Positions 56,894 through 64,000 of a stretch of DNA of 64,000 bases are shown here, piece after piece. Numbering within the stretch: position 1 is the stretch's first letter; every line of letters starts with the position of its first letter. Under the pieces are notes generated by a model. That model was not told the origin of the DNA, did not search any database, and saw only the letters and a program-made list of their open reading frames with translations. This DNA is from Curtobacterium sp. BH-2-1-1 (GTDB taxonomy: Bacteria > Actinomycetota > Actinomycetes > Actinomycetales > Microbacteriaceae), in assembly GCF_001806325.1 (NCBI RefSeq), contig NZ_CP017580.1, forward strand, positions 62,001-126,000. The letters run 5' to 3'. The translations under genes were made by a program, and so were the position numbers.

Positions 56894-58228
56894 CTACCCG
56901 AACAGGTTCACGGGGCGGACGATGTCGGCGTAGATGAGCAGGGCGCTCATGCCGGCGAGCAGGACCACGACGACCATCGTCAGCGGCATCGTCTTCGCGA
57001 GGTCGATCGGCCCCGGGTCCGCCTTGCCGACCAGCGTGAAGGAGCGGCGCTTCACGGCCTCCCACAGCGCGCCGGCGATGTGGCCACCGTCCAGCGGCAG
57101 GAGCGGCACCATGTTCAGGACGAACAGGCCGATGTTCAGCGAGGCGAGCAGTCCGAGGATCGTGTACGCCTTGTCGACCACCGGCACGCCGCTCATCGAC
57201 GAGACCTCGCCGATCGCGCGGCCGACGCCGACGACCGACACCGGGCTGTCCTGCGACCGCTCCTGCGAGCCGAACGCCGCGTTCCACACCGCGACGAGCC
57301 GCTGCGGCAGGTCGATGATGAGGTGCGCCGACGCCGAGATCTGCGCCCCGGTGGCCGGCAGTACCGCGGCCGGCGACTGCCGCACGAGCGACTGGCCGAT
57401 GCTCACGCCGACGACGCCGACCTGCTGCGTCTTCGTGCTGCCGTCGTCGTTCTTCGCGACCGTGCCGTCGGCTGTGTAGACGTCCCGCGTGGCGGTCGTC
57501 GGCGTGATGTGCAGCGTCTTCTCGGCGCCGCCGCGGGACACCACGACGGTGACGTCCTCGCCGGCGGACCGCTGGAAGACCTCGGAGACCTGGGCGATCG
57601 TCGGGTCCTGCTTCCCGTCGACCGAGAGCACGACGTCGCCCGACCGGATGCCGGCCTGCTTCGCCGGCGAGACGGCGTCCCCGGAGGTGCACGTCGTCGC
57701 CTGGCTCGTCGGCAGCACGCAGTCGACGCTCGATGTGAACGTGGTCGTCGGCGCACCGAACCCGACGAGCAGCACCCCGAACAGCACGATGCCGATCACG
57801 AGGTTCATCGCCGGACCAGCGACCATCACGATGATCCGCTTCCACGGGGTCAACCGGTAGAACGCACGCGAGTCGTCGCCGCCGGAGTCCGCGATCTGCT
57901 CGGCGCTCGCCTGCCGGGCGTCCTGCACGAAGGCGCCGTACATGCCCGTGTTCGTGATCGCACTCGGTCGCCCGGACGCCCGCGGCTTGAGCATGCCGAC
58001 CATCGAGATGTAGCCGCCGAGCAGGATCGGGCGGATGCCGTACTCGGTCTCGCCCCGCCTGAACGACCAGATCGCCTTGCCGAAGCCCAGCGAGTACTGG
58101 GTCACCTTGACGTTGAACAGCTTCGCGAAGGACAGGTGCCCCAGCTCGTGGAGTCCGATCGAGACCAGCAGGCCGATGATGAAGACGACCACGCCGAGGA
58201 CGAAGAGCAGGACGGTTTCGACGGTCAC
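56894..58228 (-). CDS. rseP: Site-2 membrane metalloprotease RseP (Rip1-like, M50)
   Basis: Intramembrane zinc protease that releases membrane-tethered regulators such as anti-sigma factors. 444 residues from GTG 58228. HELGH zinc motif at residues 27-31 in the first helix (GLLVSIGLHELGH), PDZ domain about 185-260 (AGIRSGDVVLSVDGKQDP), and the third zinc ligand in NMVPLLPLDGGHIAG. An insertion before the PDZ has a Cys pair. No Shine-Dalgarno; TACCCT ends 6 nt upstream (leaderless). Lies after dxr, as in mycobacteria (rip1). Confidence 0.94.
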   Translation of the reverse strand: MTVETVLLFVLGVVVFIIGLLVSIGLHELGHLSFAKLFNVKVTQYSLGFGKAIWSFRRGETEYGIRPILLGGYISMVGMLKPRASGRPSAITNTGMYGAFVQDARQASAEQIADSGGDDSRAFYRLTPWKRIIVMVAGPAMNLVIGIVLFGVLLVGFGAPTTTFTSSVDCVLPTSQATTCTSGDAVSPAKQAGIRSGDVVLSVDGKQDPTIAQVSEVFQRSAGEDVTVVVSRGGAEKTLHITPTTATRDVYTADGTVAKNDDGSTKTQQVGVVGVSIGQSLVRQSPAAVLPATGAQISASAHLIIDLPQRLVAVWNAAFGSQERSQDSPVSVVGVGRAIGEVSSMSGVPVVDKAYTILGLLASLNIGLFVLNMVPLLPLDGGHIAGALWEAVKRRSFTLVGKADPGPIDLAKTMPLTMVVVVLLAGMSALLIYADIVRPVNLFG

Positions 58229-58234
58229 CGGGAA

Positions 58235-58240
58235 AGGGTA
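58235..58240 (-). promoter_or_regulatory. -10 box of rseP, leaderless
   Basis: TACCCT on the minus strand, 6 nt before GTG 58228. Confidence 0.6.
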
Positions 58241-58276
58241 CGGGACGGTTCCCATGACCGAGCCGAGCGCACCCTG

Positions 58277-58295
58277 GGAGGTGCGCCGCGCCTCC
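58277..58295. repeat. Dispersed element, short hairpin between dxr and rseP
   Basis: GGAGGTGC (58277-58284) pairs with GCGCCTCC (58288-58295) with one G-T pair. A member of the GGAGGC(A/G)CGG group. Confidence 0.4.
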
Positions 58296-58330
58296 TGGAC
58301 CGCCCGGTCCGTCTGCTCCCGCAGCCGTGC

Positions 58331-58355
58331 TGACGGACGGGAGGCGCGACTCGCC
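58331..58355. repeat. Dispersed GGAGGC(A/G)CGG element at dxr end
   Basis: TGACGGACGGGAGGCGCGACTCGCC split around 58331-58355; GAGGCG can pair with CGCCTC at the dxr stop. Same GACGGACGGGAGGC start as the hairpin arm near 51629. Confidence 0.45.
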
Positions 58356-59441
58356 TCAGCGGGACAGCATGCGGTCGGCCGCGGTGCGCGCCCAGCGACC
58401 CGCTGCCAGCACGCCCTCGAGGGAGGGCTCCCCCGCCGTGTGCTCGTCGACCACGCGCTCGACCGTGTCGACGATGTCGAGGAAACCGATCGCTCCCGCG
58501 TGGAACGCGGCCACGGCCTGCTCGTTCGCCGCGTTGAACACGGCCGGGAACGTCCCCCCGAGCTGCCCGACGCGCTTCGCGAGGGCGACTGCACCGAAGG
58601 CCTCGTCGTCGAGGGGCTCGAACGTCCAGGTGCTCGCCGACGTCCAGTCGAGCGGCACCCCGACGCCCGGGACCCGGTCGGGCCACGCGAGACCGAGGGC
58701 GATGGGCAGCCGCATGTCCGGCGGCGACGCCTGTGCGATCGTCGAGCCGTCGACGAACTCGACCATCGAGTGCACGATCGACTGCGCGTGCACCGTCACG
58801 TCGATGCGGTCGTAGGGGACGTCGAAGAGCAGGTGGGCCTCGATGACCTCGAGGCCCTTGTTGACGAGCGTCGCCGAGTTCGTCGTGACCACGAGGCCCA
58901 TGTCCCACGTCGGGTGGGCGAGCGCCTCGGCCGGGGTGACGTCCGTGAGGTCCGCGCGCGACCGCCCGCGGAACGGGCCACCGCTCGCGGTGAGCACGAG
59001 CCGGCGGACCTCGTCCGTCGTGCCGGAGCGGAGCGCCTGGGCGATGGCGGAGTGCTCGCTGTCGACCGGGACGATCTGGCCGGGTGCAGCGGCGGCCTGC
59101 ACGAGCGGGCCGCCCACGATGAGGCTCTCCTTGTTCGCCAGCGCCAGCGTGGCGCCGGACTCGAGCGCGGCCAGGGTGGGGCCGAGGCCGACCGACCCGG
59201 TGATGCCGTTGAGGACGACGTCGGCCTCGACGCTGCGGACCAGGCGTTCGGTGTCCGCGGCGCCGAAGGCAGTGTCACGGACGCCGAAGCGTGCGGCCTG
59301 CTCGGCGACCACGGCGCGGTTGCTGCCGGCGGTGAGGCCGACGACCTCGAAGCGGTCGGGGTTGCGGGCGACGACGTCGAGTGCCTGGGTGCCGATCGAG
59401 CCGGTGCTGCCGAGGATCGCGATGCGCCGCTTCTGGCGCAC
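58356..59441 (-). CDS. dxr: 1-deoxy-D-xylulose 5-phosphate reductoisomerase
   Basis: Committing step of the non-mevalonate pathway (DXP to MEP, NADPH); target of fosmidomycin. 361 residues. NADPH loop [17 protein letters not shown], metal and substrate site [27 protein letters not shown] lid (Ser-Gly-Gly-Pro-Phe-Arg), and [12 protein letters not shown]. Start at GTG 59441, 2 nt after the FKBP gene stop, so the two are coupled. Slightly shorter than E. coli Dxr (398). Confidence 0.96.
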   Translation of the reverse strand: MRQKRRIAILGSTGSIGTQALDVVARNPDRFEVVGLTAGSNRAVVAEQAARFGVRDTAFGAADTERLVRSVEADVVLNGITGSVGLGPTLAALESGATLALANKESLIVGGPLVQAAAAPGQIVPVDSEHSAIAQALRSGTTDEVRRLVLTASGGPFRGRSRADLTDVTPAEALAHPTWDMGLVVTTNSATLVNKGLEVIEAHLLFDVPYDRIDVTVHAQSIVHSMVEFVDGSTIAQASPPDMRLPIALGLAWPDRVPGVGVPLDWTSASTWTFEPLDDEAFGAVALAKRVGQLGGTFPAVFNAANEQAVAAFHAGAIGFLDIVDTVERVVDEHTAGEPSLEGVLAAGRWARTAADRMLSR

Positions 59442-59443
59442 GG

Positions 59444-60415
59444 TCAGCCCTTGGCGAGGATGTCGACGACGAAGACGAGCGTGGCGTTCTTCGGGATGCC
59501 CGAGCCCTCCTGCGGGTTCGCGCCGTAGCCGTCCTCCGGCGTGACGACGATGAGGACCTGCGAGCCGACCTTCTGGCCGACCAGCCCGGTCACGAAGCCC
59601 TTGATGAGCGAGCCCTCGGAGATGGTGAAGGTCGTCGGGACGCCCTTCGACCACGAGGAGTCGAACTCCTTGCCGGTGTCGTAGACGACGCCCTTGTACT
59701 GCACGAGCGCGGTGTCGCCGTCGGCGATGGTGTCGCCGGTGCCCTGCTTGATGACTTCGGGCGTGGTCTTCGACGGTGCCGCGACGCCCTTGGGGATGGT
59801 GATCTCCGGCTCGCCGTCCGCCTTGTCCTGCACGGTCGGGAGCTTCGGGTCCTGCTGCTGGGCCTTCCCGGTGGCCTTCGTCGGGGTCTGCGCCACGACG
59901 TCGGCGACGACGACGATCTCGCCGCCGGTGTTGAAGCCGAGCGCCGACGACTGACCGACCGCCGCGATGCGGTCACCGACCTTCGAGCACGCCAGGAGGG
60001 CGCCGAAGCCCGAACCGCCCACCGAGAGGACCTGCGGGTTGCCCTGGTCGAAGCCGACCGTGCCGAGCTTCTTCGCGTCCGACGCCTGGTACACGCTGTA
60101 CGAGACCTGCGCGTAGTCGCCCTCGTCCAGCGACGCACCCTTGCCGCGCACGACCGTGCTCGCCTGGGGCTTGCTCGCCGTGAGGCCGCCCGTGAACTTC
60201 ACCGTCGGTGCCGTGCTGCCGCCGAACGCACCGGACACCCTGATCGCCTTCGACGCCGAACCCGGGTCGGGGCAGGACGTGATGGCCGCGGCGGTCGCGC
60301 TCGACGACGCACTCGGGGTGGCGGTCGAGTCGCTCGACCCGGATCCGGAGCACGCGGCGAGTCCCAGCACGACGGCGGGGACGAGGGCGATCGGGAGGAG
60401 ACGCAGACGCTTCAC
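59444..60415 (-). CDS. FKBP-type peptidyl-prolyl isomerase lipoprotein with two FKBP domains
   Basis: 323 residues. Lipoprotein signal [22 protein letters not shown] with lipobox LAAC (Cys22). A Ser/Thr linker, then a first FKBP-like domain (about 75-185: [24 protein letters not shown]) that lacks the full active-site set, and a second canonical domain (about 220-323: [45 protein letters not shown]). Folds exported proteins at the outer face of the membrane. It begins 7 nt after the OsmC stop, on the same strand. Confidence 0.92.
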   Translation of the reverse strand: MKRLRLLPIALVPAVVLGLAACSGSGSSDSTATPSASSSATAAAITSCPDPGSASKAIRVSGAFGGSTAPTVKFTGGLTASKPQASTVVRGKGASLDEGDYAQVSYSVYQASDAKKLGTVGFDQGNPQVLSVGGSGFGALLACSKVGDRIAAVGQSSALGFNTGGEIVVVADVVAQTPTKATGKAQQQDPKLPTVQDKADGEPEITIPKGVAAPSKTTPEVIKQGTGDTIADGDTALVQYKGVVYDTGKEFDSSWSKGVPTTFTISEGSLIKGFVTGLVGQKVGSQVLIVVTPEDGYGANPQEGSGIPKNATLVFVVDILAKG

Positions 60416-60421
60416 GAGGAC

Positions 60422-60898
60422 CTAGTCTGCCGCACGGACCTTGGTGTGCGGGACGTGGTGCACAGGAAAGGCCACCGAGCGTGCGATGAAGCAGAGGCTG
60501 TTCGCGGTGGCGTGCGCGGCCTCGGCGTCGGCGACGCGGTCCGCCTCGAGGATGGTGACCACCGGGTGCAGCGTCGCCTCGGTGAGCTCCCCGGAGCCGT
60601 CGCGGTTGAGGTTGAGGCTGGCCGTGGCGCGGTCCTCGTAGTCGACGACGGTGAAGCCCTCGGTCACGGCGACGTGGAGGTAGCTCAGCATGTGGCACTG
60701 GGCGAGGGACGCGACGACGAGCTCCTCGGGGTTCCATCGGTCGCGGTCCCCACGGAACGTCGGGTCGGCGGAGCCCTCGATGCCGTGCTTGCCCGCGGCG
60801 CGGACGTCGTGGTCGCGCCCGTAGTCGCGGTAGCCGCTCGTTCCGGTGCCGCGGTCGCCGGTCCAGTGGACGGAGACCTCGTAGGAGTGGTCGGACAC
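60422..60898 (-). CDS. OsmC-family peroxiredoxin-like protein
   Basis: 158 residues from GTG 60898, with AGGAG 7 nt upstream. The two family cysteines are in ASLAQCHMLSYLH and SLCFIARSV, and WNPEELVVASL is the OsmC signature; these would reduce organic hydroperoxides. Otherwise of the YhfA/OsmC type with unknown natural substrate. Divergent from the asparaginase gene by 33 bp and followed 6 nt later by the FKBP lipoprotein gene. Confidence 0.9.
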   Translation of the reverse strand: MSDHSYEVSVHWTGDRGTGTSGYRDYGRDHDVRAAGKHGIEGSADPTFRGDRDRWNPEELVVASLAQCHMLSYLHVAVTEGFTVVDYEDRATASLNLNRDGSGELTEATLHPVVTILEADRVADAEAAHATANSLCFIARSVAFPVHHVPHTKVRAAD

Positions 60899-60919
60899 GG
60901 TGGGCTCCTCGAAGATCAG

Positions 60920-60925
60920 TACGAT
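60920..60925 (+). promoter_or_regulatory. -10 box of the asparaginase gene, leaderless
   Basis: TACGAT ends 6 nt before ATG 60932. No Shine-Dalgarno in TGCGGC. Confidence 0.65.
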
Positions 60926-60931
60926 TGCGGC

Positions 60932-61924
60932 ATGACGGTGCTCTCCGACGTCCACACTGACCGCCATCCTCTCACCGCCGAGGGGTCGGTCGAACTGGCG
61001 GTCCTCGACCGCAACGGGTTCGACGAGAGCCGACACGTCGGTGCCGGGGTCGTCGTCGCCGCGGACGGCACCGTGATCGACGCCGTCGGTGACGTGCAGG
61101 CCAGCGTCTACCCCCGCTCCACGATGAAGCCCTTCCAGGCGCTCGCGGTCCGCCGCGCCGGAGCCGTGTTCTCCGACGAGGAGCTCGTCCTCACCACCGC
61201 GAGCCACGCCGGCACCCCCGCGCACCAGGCCATCGCGCTGCACATGCTCGAGTCGTACGACCACGTCGAGTCGGACCTCGGCTGCCCGCCGGACATGCCG
61301 TTCGACCGCGCCACCGCCCGCACCATGACCGAGCCGAGGCGCCTCGCGATGAACTGCTCCGGCAAGCACGCGGGCATGCTCGCGGCGTGCCGGGTGAACG
61401 GCTGGGACGAGGAGACCTACCTCGAGATGGCGCATCCGCTGCAGCAGCGCGTCCGCGAGACCGTCGAGGGGTTCACCCACGAGACCGTCGACGTCGTCGG
61501 GACCGACGGGTGCGGGGCCCCGGTGTTCCCCCTGACGCTTGCCGGACTCGCCCGGGGCTTCGCCGGTGTCGTCGCGCGGGCCGAGTCCGACACGGCAGCG
61601 CTCACCGATGCGGTGCTCGACCACCCCTGGGCCATCGACGGCATCGGACGGGCGAACACGGTGACGATCGAACGACTCCGGGTGCTGGCGAAGCTCGGCG
61701 CCGAGGGCGTCATGGTGATGGGGCTGCCCGGTGGTGCAGCGGTCGCGGTCAAGACCCTCGACGGCGCGCAGCGGTCCGGGACGCTCGCGGCCCTCACGCT
61801 GCTCGAGCGCAACGGCATCGTGGACGCGGCGGGGGTCGCGGACGTCATGGCGGCCACGGGCGAGCGGGTGCTCGGTGGCGGGGTGCCGGTGGGGACGCTG
61901 CGGGCGGGGTCCGGGCTGCGCTGA
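60932..61924 (+). CDS. Asparaginase_II-family (Rhizobium-type) L-asparaginase
   Basis: 330 residues, not related to the E. coli AnsA/AnsB type but to the family with catalytic Ser-x-x-Lys: VYPRSTMKPFQAL (residues about 59-71). Other conserved parts: TTASHAGTPAHQ, MNCSGKHAGMLAAC, VGTDGCGAPVF and the C-terminal GGGVPVGTLRAG. Expected to hydrolyse asparagine to aspartate and ammonia. Leaderless ATG start. Stands alone; ends 32 bp from the convergent membrane gene. Confidence 0.92.
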   Translation: MTVLSDVHTDRHPLTAEGSVELAVLDRNGFDESRHVGAGVVVAADGTVIDAVGDVQASVYPRSTMKPFQALAVRRAGAVFSDEELVLTTASHAGTPAHQAIALHMLESYDHVESDLGCPPDMPFDRATARTMTEPRRLAMNCSGKHAGMLAACRVNGWDEETYLEMAHPLQQRVRETVEGFTHETVDVVGTDGCGAPVFPLTLAGLARGFAGVVARAESDTAALTDAVLDHPWAIDGIGRANTVTIERLRVLAKLGAEGVMVMGLPGGAAVAVKTLDGAQRSGTLAALTLLERNGIVDAAGVADVMAATGERVLGGGVPVGTLRAGSGLR

Positions 61925-61956
61925 GGGCGGGTTCGTGGGGTGGCCCTGTGCCGGGG

Positions 61957-62727
61957 TCATCCGGGTTCGTCCTGCAGTTGCGGCAGTGCCGGTGCCACGG
62001 GGGTACCCCGCCGTTCGTGCGGGTGTCGGACGGTGCATCCGTGGCGGGTGACCTCGACGGCGACGTCCCAGTGCCGGGGCAGGACGCTGAGGCCGGGTAC
62101 GAGGACCACGGTCGTGCGGGTCGGCGGGCACGCCCGGTCCGGGTGGCCGCCGTTCGCTGCGTGGGCTGGGCCGTTCGGGCTCGCTGTGCGGGCTGGGCGG
62201 TCGACCACGACGGCGGCCGTGCCGGAGGGCATCGCCGGGCAGTGATCGGCCCCCGCAGCCACCACCGCGCGCGCTTCGGCGCCGCACGCGGCTCGGACCT
62301 CGTCGTCCGGACCAGCCGCGGCGCGGACCTGCGACACGACGGCCCGGAACACCGCCAGCGCGAGCACGCCGGACCCGATCACGACGATGTGGGGCCGCGA
62401 CCGATCGTCGACGGCGAGCTCGCGGCCGTTCGACGCCGTGCCGAGGACGATGGGCCGCCGGTGCGTCCCCGTCCCGACGGCCCCGTCCACGGTGCCCGGC
62501 TGTCCGAACGGTGTCGGAAACAGGACCGCCACGTCCGCCCCGCACTCGGCGCCGCGGGAGGGACGGACCCTGGTCGCGGGGACCACGAGGACGTCGAGCA
62601 CCGCGCAACACCCCGCCGCTGCGAGGAGCACCGCGCGCGACGGCCACTCGACCGGCACGACGAGCCCCACCACGAGCAGCACCACCGCTGCGCCCACCAG
62701 GGTGCAGCGGGCGGTGAAGGGGGTCAT
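61957..62727 (-). CDS. Membrane protein with weak FtsK/SpoIIIE-like features, unknown function
   Basis: 256 residues from ATG 62727 (a GTG at 62745 is possible). Two N-terminal helices (TLVGAAVVLLVVGLVVPV; AVLLAAAGCCAVLDVLVV) are followed by a soluble part. RSRPHIVVIGSGVLALAVFR resembles the RPHxxVxGxxGSGKSxLLR segment of FtsK-like ATPases with the GSGKS lost, and TTVVLVPGLSVLPRHWDVAV near the end resembles their late strand. Walker B is not visible. The similarity is by eye and weak. GGAGGC lies 1 nt before the ATG, too close for a normal Shine-Dalgarno. Confidence 0.5.
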   Translation of the reverse strand: MTPFTARCTLVGAAVVLLVVGLVVPVEWPSRAVLLAAAGCCAVLDVLVVPATRVRPSRGAECGADVAVLFPTPFGQPGTVDGAVGTGTHRRPIVLGTASNGRELAVDDRSRPHIVVIGSGVLALAVFRAVVSQVRAAAGPDDEVRAACGAEARAVVAAGADHCPAMPSGTAAVVVDRPARTASPNGPAHAANGGHPDRACPPTRTTVVLVPGLSVLPRHWDVAVEVTRHGCTVRHPHERRGTPVAPALPQLQDEPG

Positions 62728-62825
62728 GCCTCCAGAGCACCACACGACCCCGGTGCCACCGACGCTCAGCCACCGAACTGTGGAGAGCGCGGACGATCAC
62801 ACCGTTGTGGAGAACTCCCCCGCCC

Positions 62826-63944
62826 TCACTGGACGAGGAAGAACTGCTCCCCGATGTCCACCCGCGCGCCGCGCTCGACCCGGTAGCGGCGGCCCGGCTC
62901 GCAGCGACGGATCGACCCATCGATGTGCCGGACGACGGTGCCGTTGCCCGAGAACCGGTCGGACACCCACAGGTCGTCGCCGTCGCGCCCCAGCTCGAGG
63001 TGTGTCTTCGACACGGACTTGCCCGGGTCGTGGACGGTCAGCAGGTCGTCGAACCGTTCCCCGGGCTGGGGGCGCGGGAGTCGTCCGACGAGGCCGGTGC
63101 CGTGCACGCCGAAGCGCTCCCCGGTGCTGAAGTGCAGCACGAAGGGTGCGTGGGTCGGGGTCGCGGAGACGATGCGGGTCTCGTCGACGTCGTCCTCGAG
63201 GTCGCCGTCGGCGCTCGTCGGAGCGTCGATCGTCGACGGTGCCGGCAGCGCGGCACCGGCCACCCCGGGCAGCGGCGGCAGCGGCGCGGCCATCGGTACT
63301 CCGATCGCGCCGCTGTCCTGTGCTGAGGGTGCCGACGACGGGACGGTCGCGGAACCGGGAGCGGGCGGGACGAAGGGTGTGTCGACGGCCGGTGACTCGG
63401 GCTCCGGGGCCGCGTGCAGACCGCGCGGTCGGGGCGGGGTGTCACCGGCGGGTGCACCGTCGCCGCCACCGTTCACCCACGAGGGGAGCACACCGGCGGA
63501 GCCCTCGGCGCCCTCGTCGCCGTCGTCGGCGACCGCAGGCTCCGGCAGCGCATCGCCGTCACGCACGACGTCCGGAGCAGCGTCGTCCGACACCTCGGCG
63601 ACGTCGTCGTCGGTGAGCTCGTCGTCCGGAACGTCAACCGCGTCGTCGGGAGTCTCGGCTGCGTCGTCCGCCGCCCAGTCGGGTCGGTCCATCGGGAGCG
63701 GCACGATGGGTCCGGTGAACGCCGCGGTCACGGCGGGCCGCACGGCGCCGCACTCGGCGCAGAAGATGTCGTCGGGCTCGAGACGGTGCCCGCACACGTG
63801 GCACGTCGTCGCCTGCGAGCCCGGAGTGACCAGCGGCGCCGGGCGCGGCGGGCGTCGGTCGACCAAGGGCTCGACGACCGCGGTGTCACCGGGCTGCGGC
63901 GGGGAGACGACCGCGTCCGGAGCACCGGCGGTGTCGGGGGTCAC
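62826..63944 (-). CDS. Zinc-ribbon and FHA-domain protein
   Basis: 372 residues if started at GTG 63944; the frame is open to the window end, so the true start may lie outside. A zinc ribbon at about residues 48-69 (CHVCGHRLEPDDIFCAECGA, two CxxC pairs), a long acidic and Pro/Ala-rich linker (about 85-265), and a C-terminal FHA domain (GTGLVGRLPRPQPGERFDDLL, SVSKTHLELGRDG, FSGNGTVVR) that reads phosphothreonine. Such proteins are usually substrates or partners of Ser/Thr kinases. No membrane helix. Kinase or secretion genes may lie beyond the edge. Confidence 0.8.
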   Translation of the reverse strand: MTPDTAGAPDAVVSPPQPGDTAVVEPLVDRRPPRPAPLVTPGSQATTCHVCGHRLEPDDIFCAECGAVRPAVTAAFTGPIVPLPMDRPDWAADDAAETPDDAVDVPDDELTDDDVAEVSDDAAPDVVRDGDALPEPAVADDGDEGAEGSAGVLPSWVNGGGDGAPAGDTPPRPRGLHAAPEPESPAVDTPFVPPAPGSATVPSSAPSAQDSGAIGVPMAAPLPPLPGVAGAALPAPSTIDAPTSADGDLEDDVDETRIVSATPTHAPFVLHFSTGERFGVHGTGLVGRLPRPQPGERFDDLLTVHDPGKSVSKTHLELGRDGDDLWVSDRFSGNGTVVRHIDGSIRRCEPGRRYRVERGARVDIGEQFFLVQ

Positions 63945-64000
63945 GTCCGCCGCGTCCGCAGCGGAGTCGTTCGCAGCCGTAGATCGTCCGACCCACCACG

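Overview
This is a 64 kb stretch of very GC-rich (about 70 %) chromosome from an actinobacterium. Gene content and order (pyr operon fused into gmk-rpoZ-metK-priA, alaS-ruvX-mltG-aroCKB, nusA-ylxR-infB-rbfA, rseP-dxr next to ispG-proS), a guanylate kinase fused to an actinobacterial IHF (mIHF) domain, a degenerate actinobacterial PriA and the codon use point to the family Microbacteriaceae, most likely a Curtobacterium-like organism (inference from synteny and style, not from a marker search). Nearly the whole window is core chromosome. I see no tRNA or rRNA gene, insertion sequence, prophage or CRISPR array.

Layout. 1-2981 (all minus): rpe-hisE-hisG-hisF-hisI, the last cut by the window edge. 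3029-4347: divergent TetR regulator and NAD(P)-binding protein with a clear operator pair. 4376-6801: rsmB-fmt. 6860-12634: an accessory group (membrane-segment helicase, DUF4383 membrane protein, kbl-tdh threonine catabolism) inserted between fmt and priA and bordered by tandem palindromic repeats. 12999-27361 (minus): efp-nusB-pyrR-pyrB-pyrC-PH protein-carA-carB-pyrF-gmk-rpoZ-metK-priA, in which seven successive junctions from pyrR to gmk overlap. 27470-29644: an AarF/UbiB kinase and a Trp-rich small ORF. 29646-38442: aroC-aroK-aroB, mltG, ruvX, alaS, a small membrane protein, rpsD with a long leader. 38684-46650: rarA, a cyclophilin, a DUF349 protein, ribF, two small membrane proteins, truB, a kinase-like protein without P-loop and mutY. 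46660-53457: proS, nusA, ylxR, infB, rbfA. 53651-61924: ispG, an isochorismatase/NCS1 transporter pair, rseP, dxr, a two-domain FKBP lipoprotein, OsmC, asparaginase. 62000-64000: a small membrane protein and an FHA/zinc-ribbon protein at the edge.

How it works together. The window carries histidine, pyrimidine, shikimate and isoprenoid (IspG, Dxr) biosynthesis blocks plus the translation-initiation/ribosome-maturation block. Within operons, genes overlap by ATGA/GTGA/TGATG and have Shine-Dalgarno sites. At operon heads a different rule appears: thirteen genes have a TAnnnT -10 box ending exactly 6-7 nt before the start codon and no Shine-Dalgarno, which is the signature of leaderless mRNA. 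This rule also settled several start codons.

Most unusual items: the leaderless rule and one divergent pair with overlapping -10 boxes; two 67-bp tandem palindromes; a dispersed hairpin family built on GGAGGC(A/G)CGG; the P-loop-less uridine-kinase-like protein; the helicase with two membrane helices; and the mIHF-Gmk fusion.
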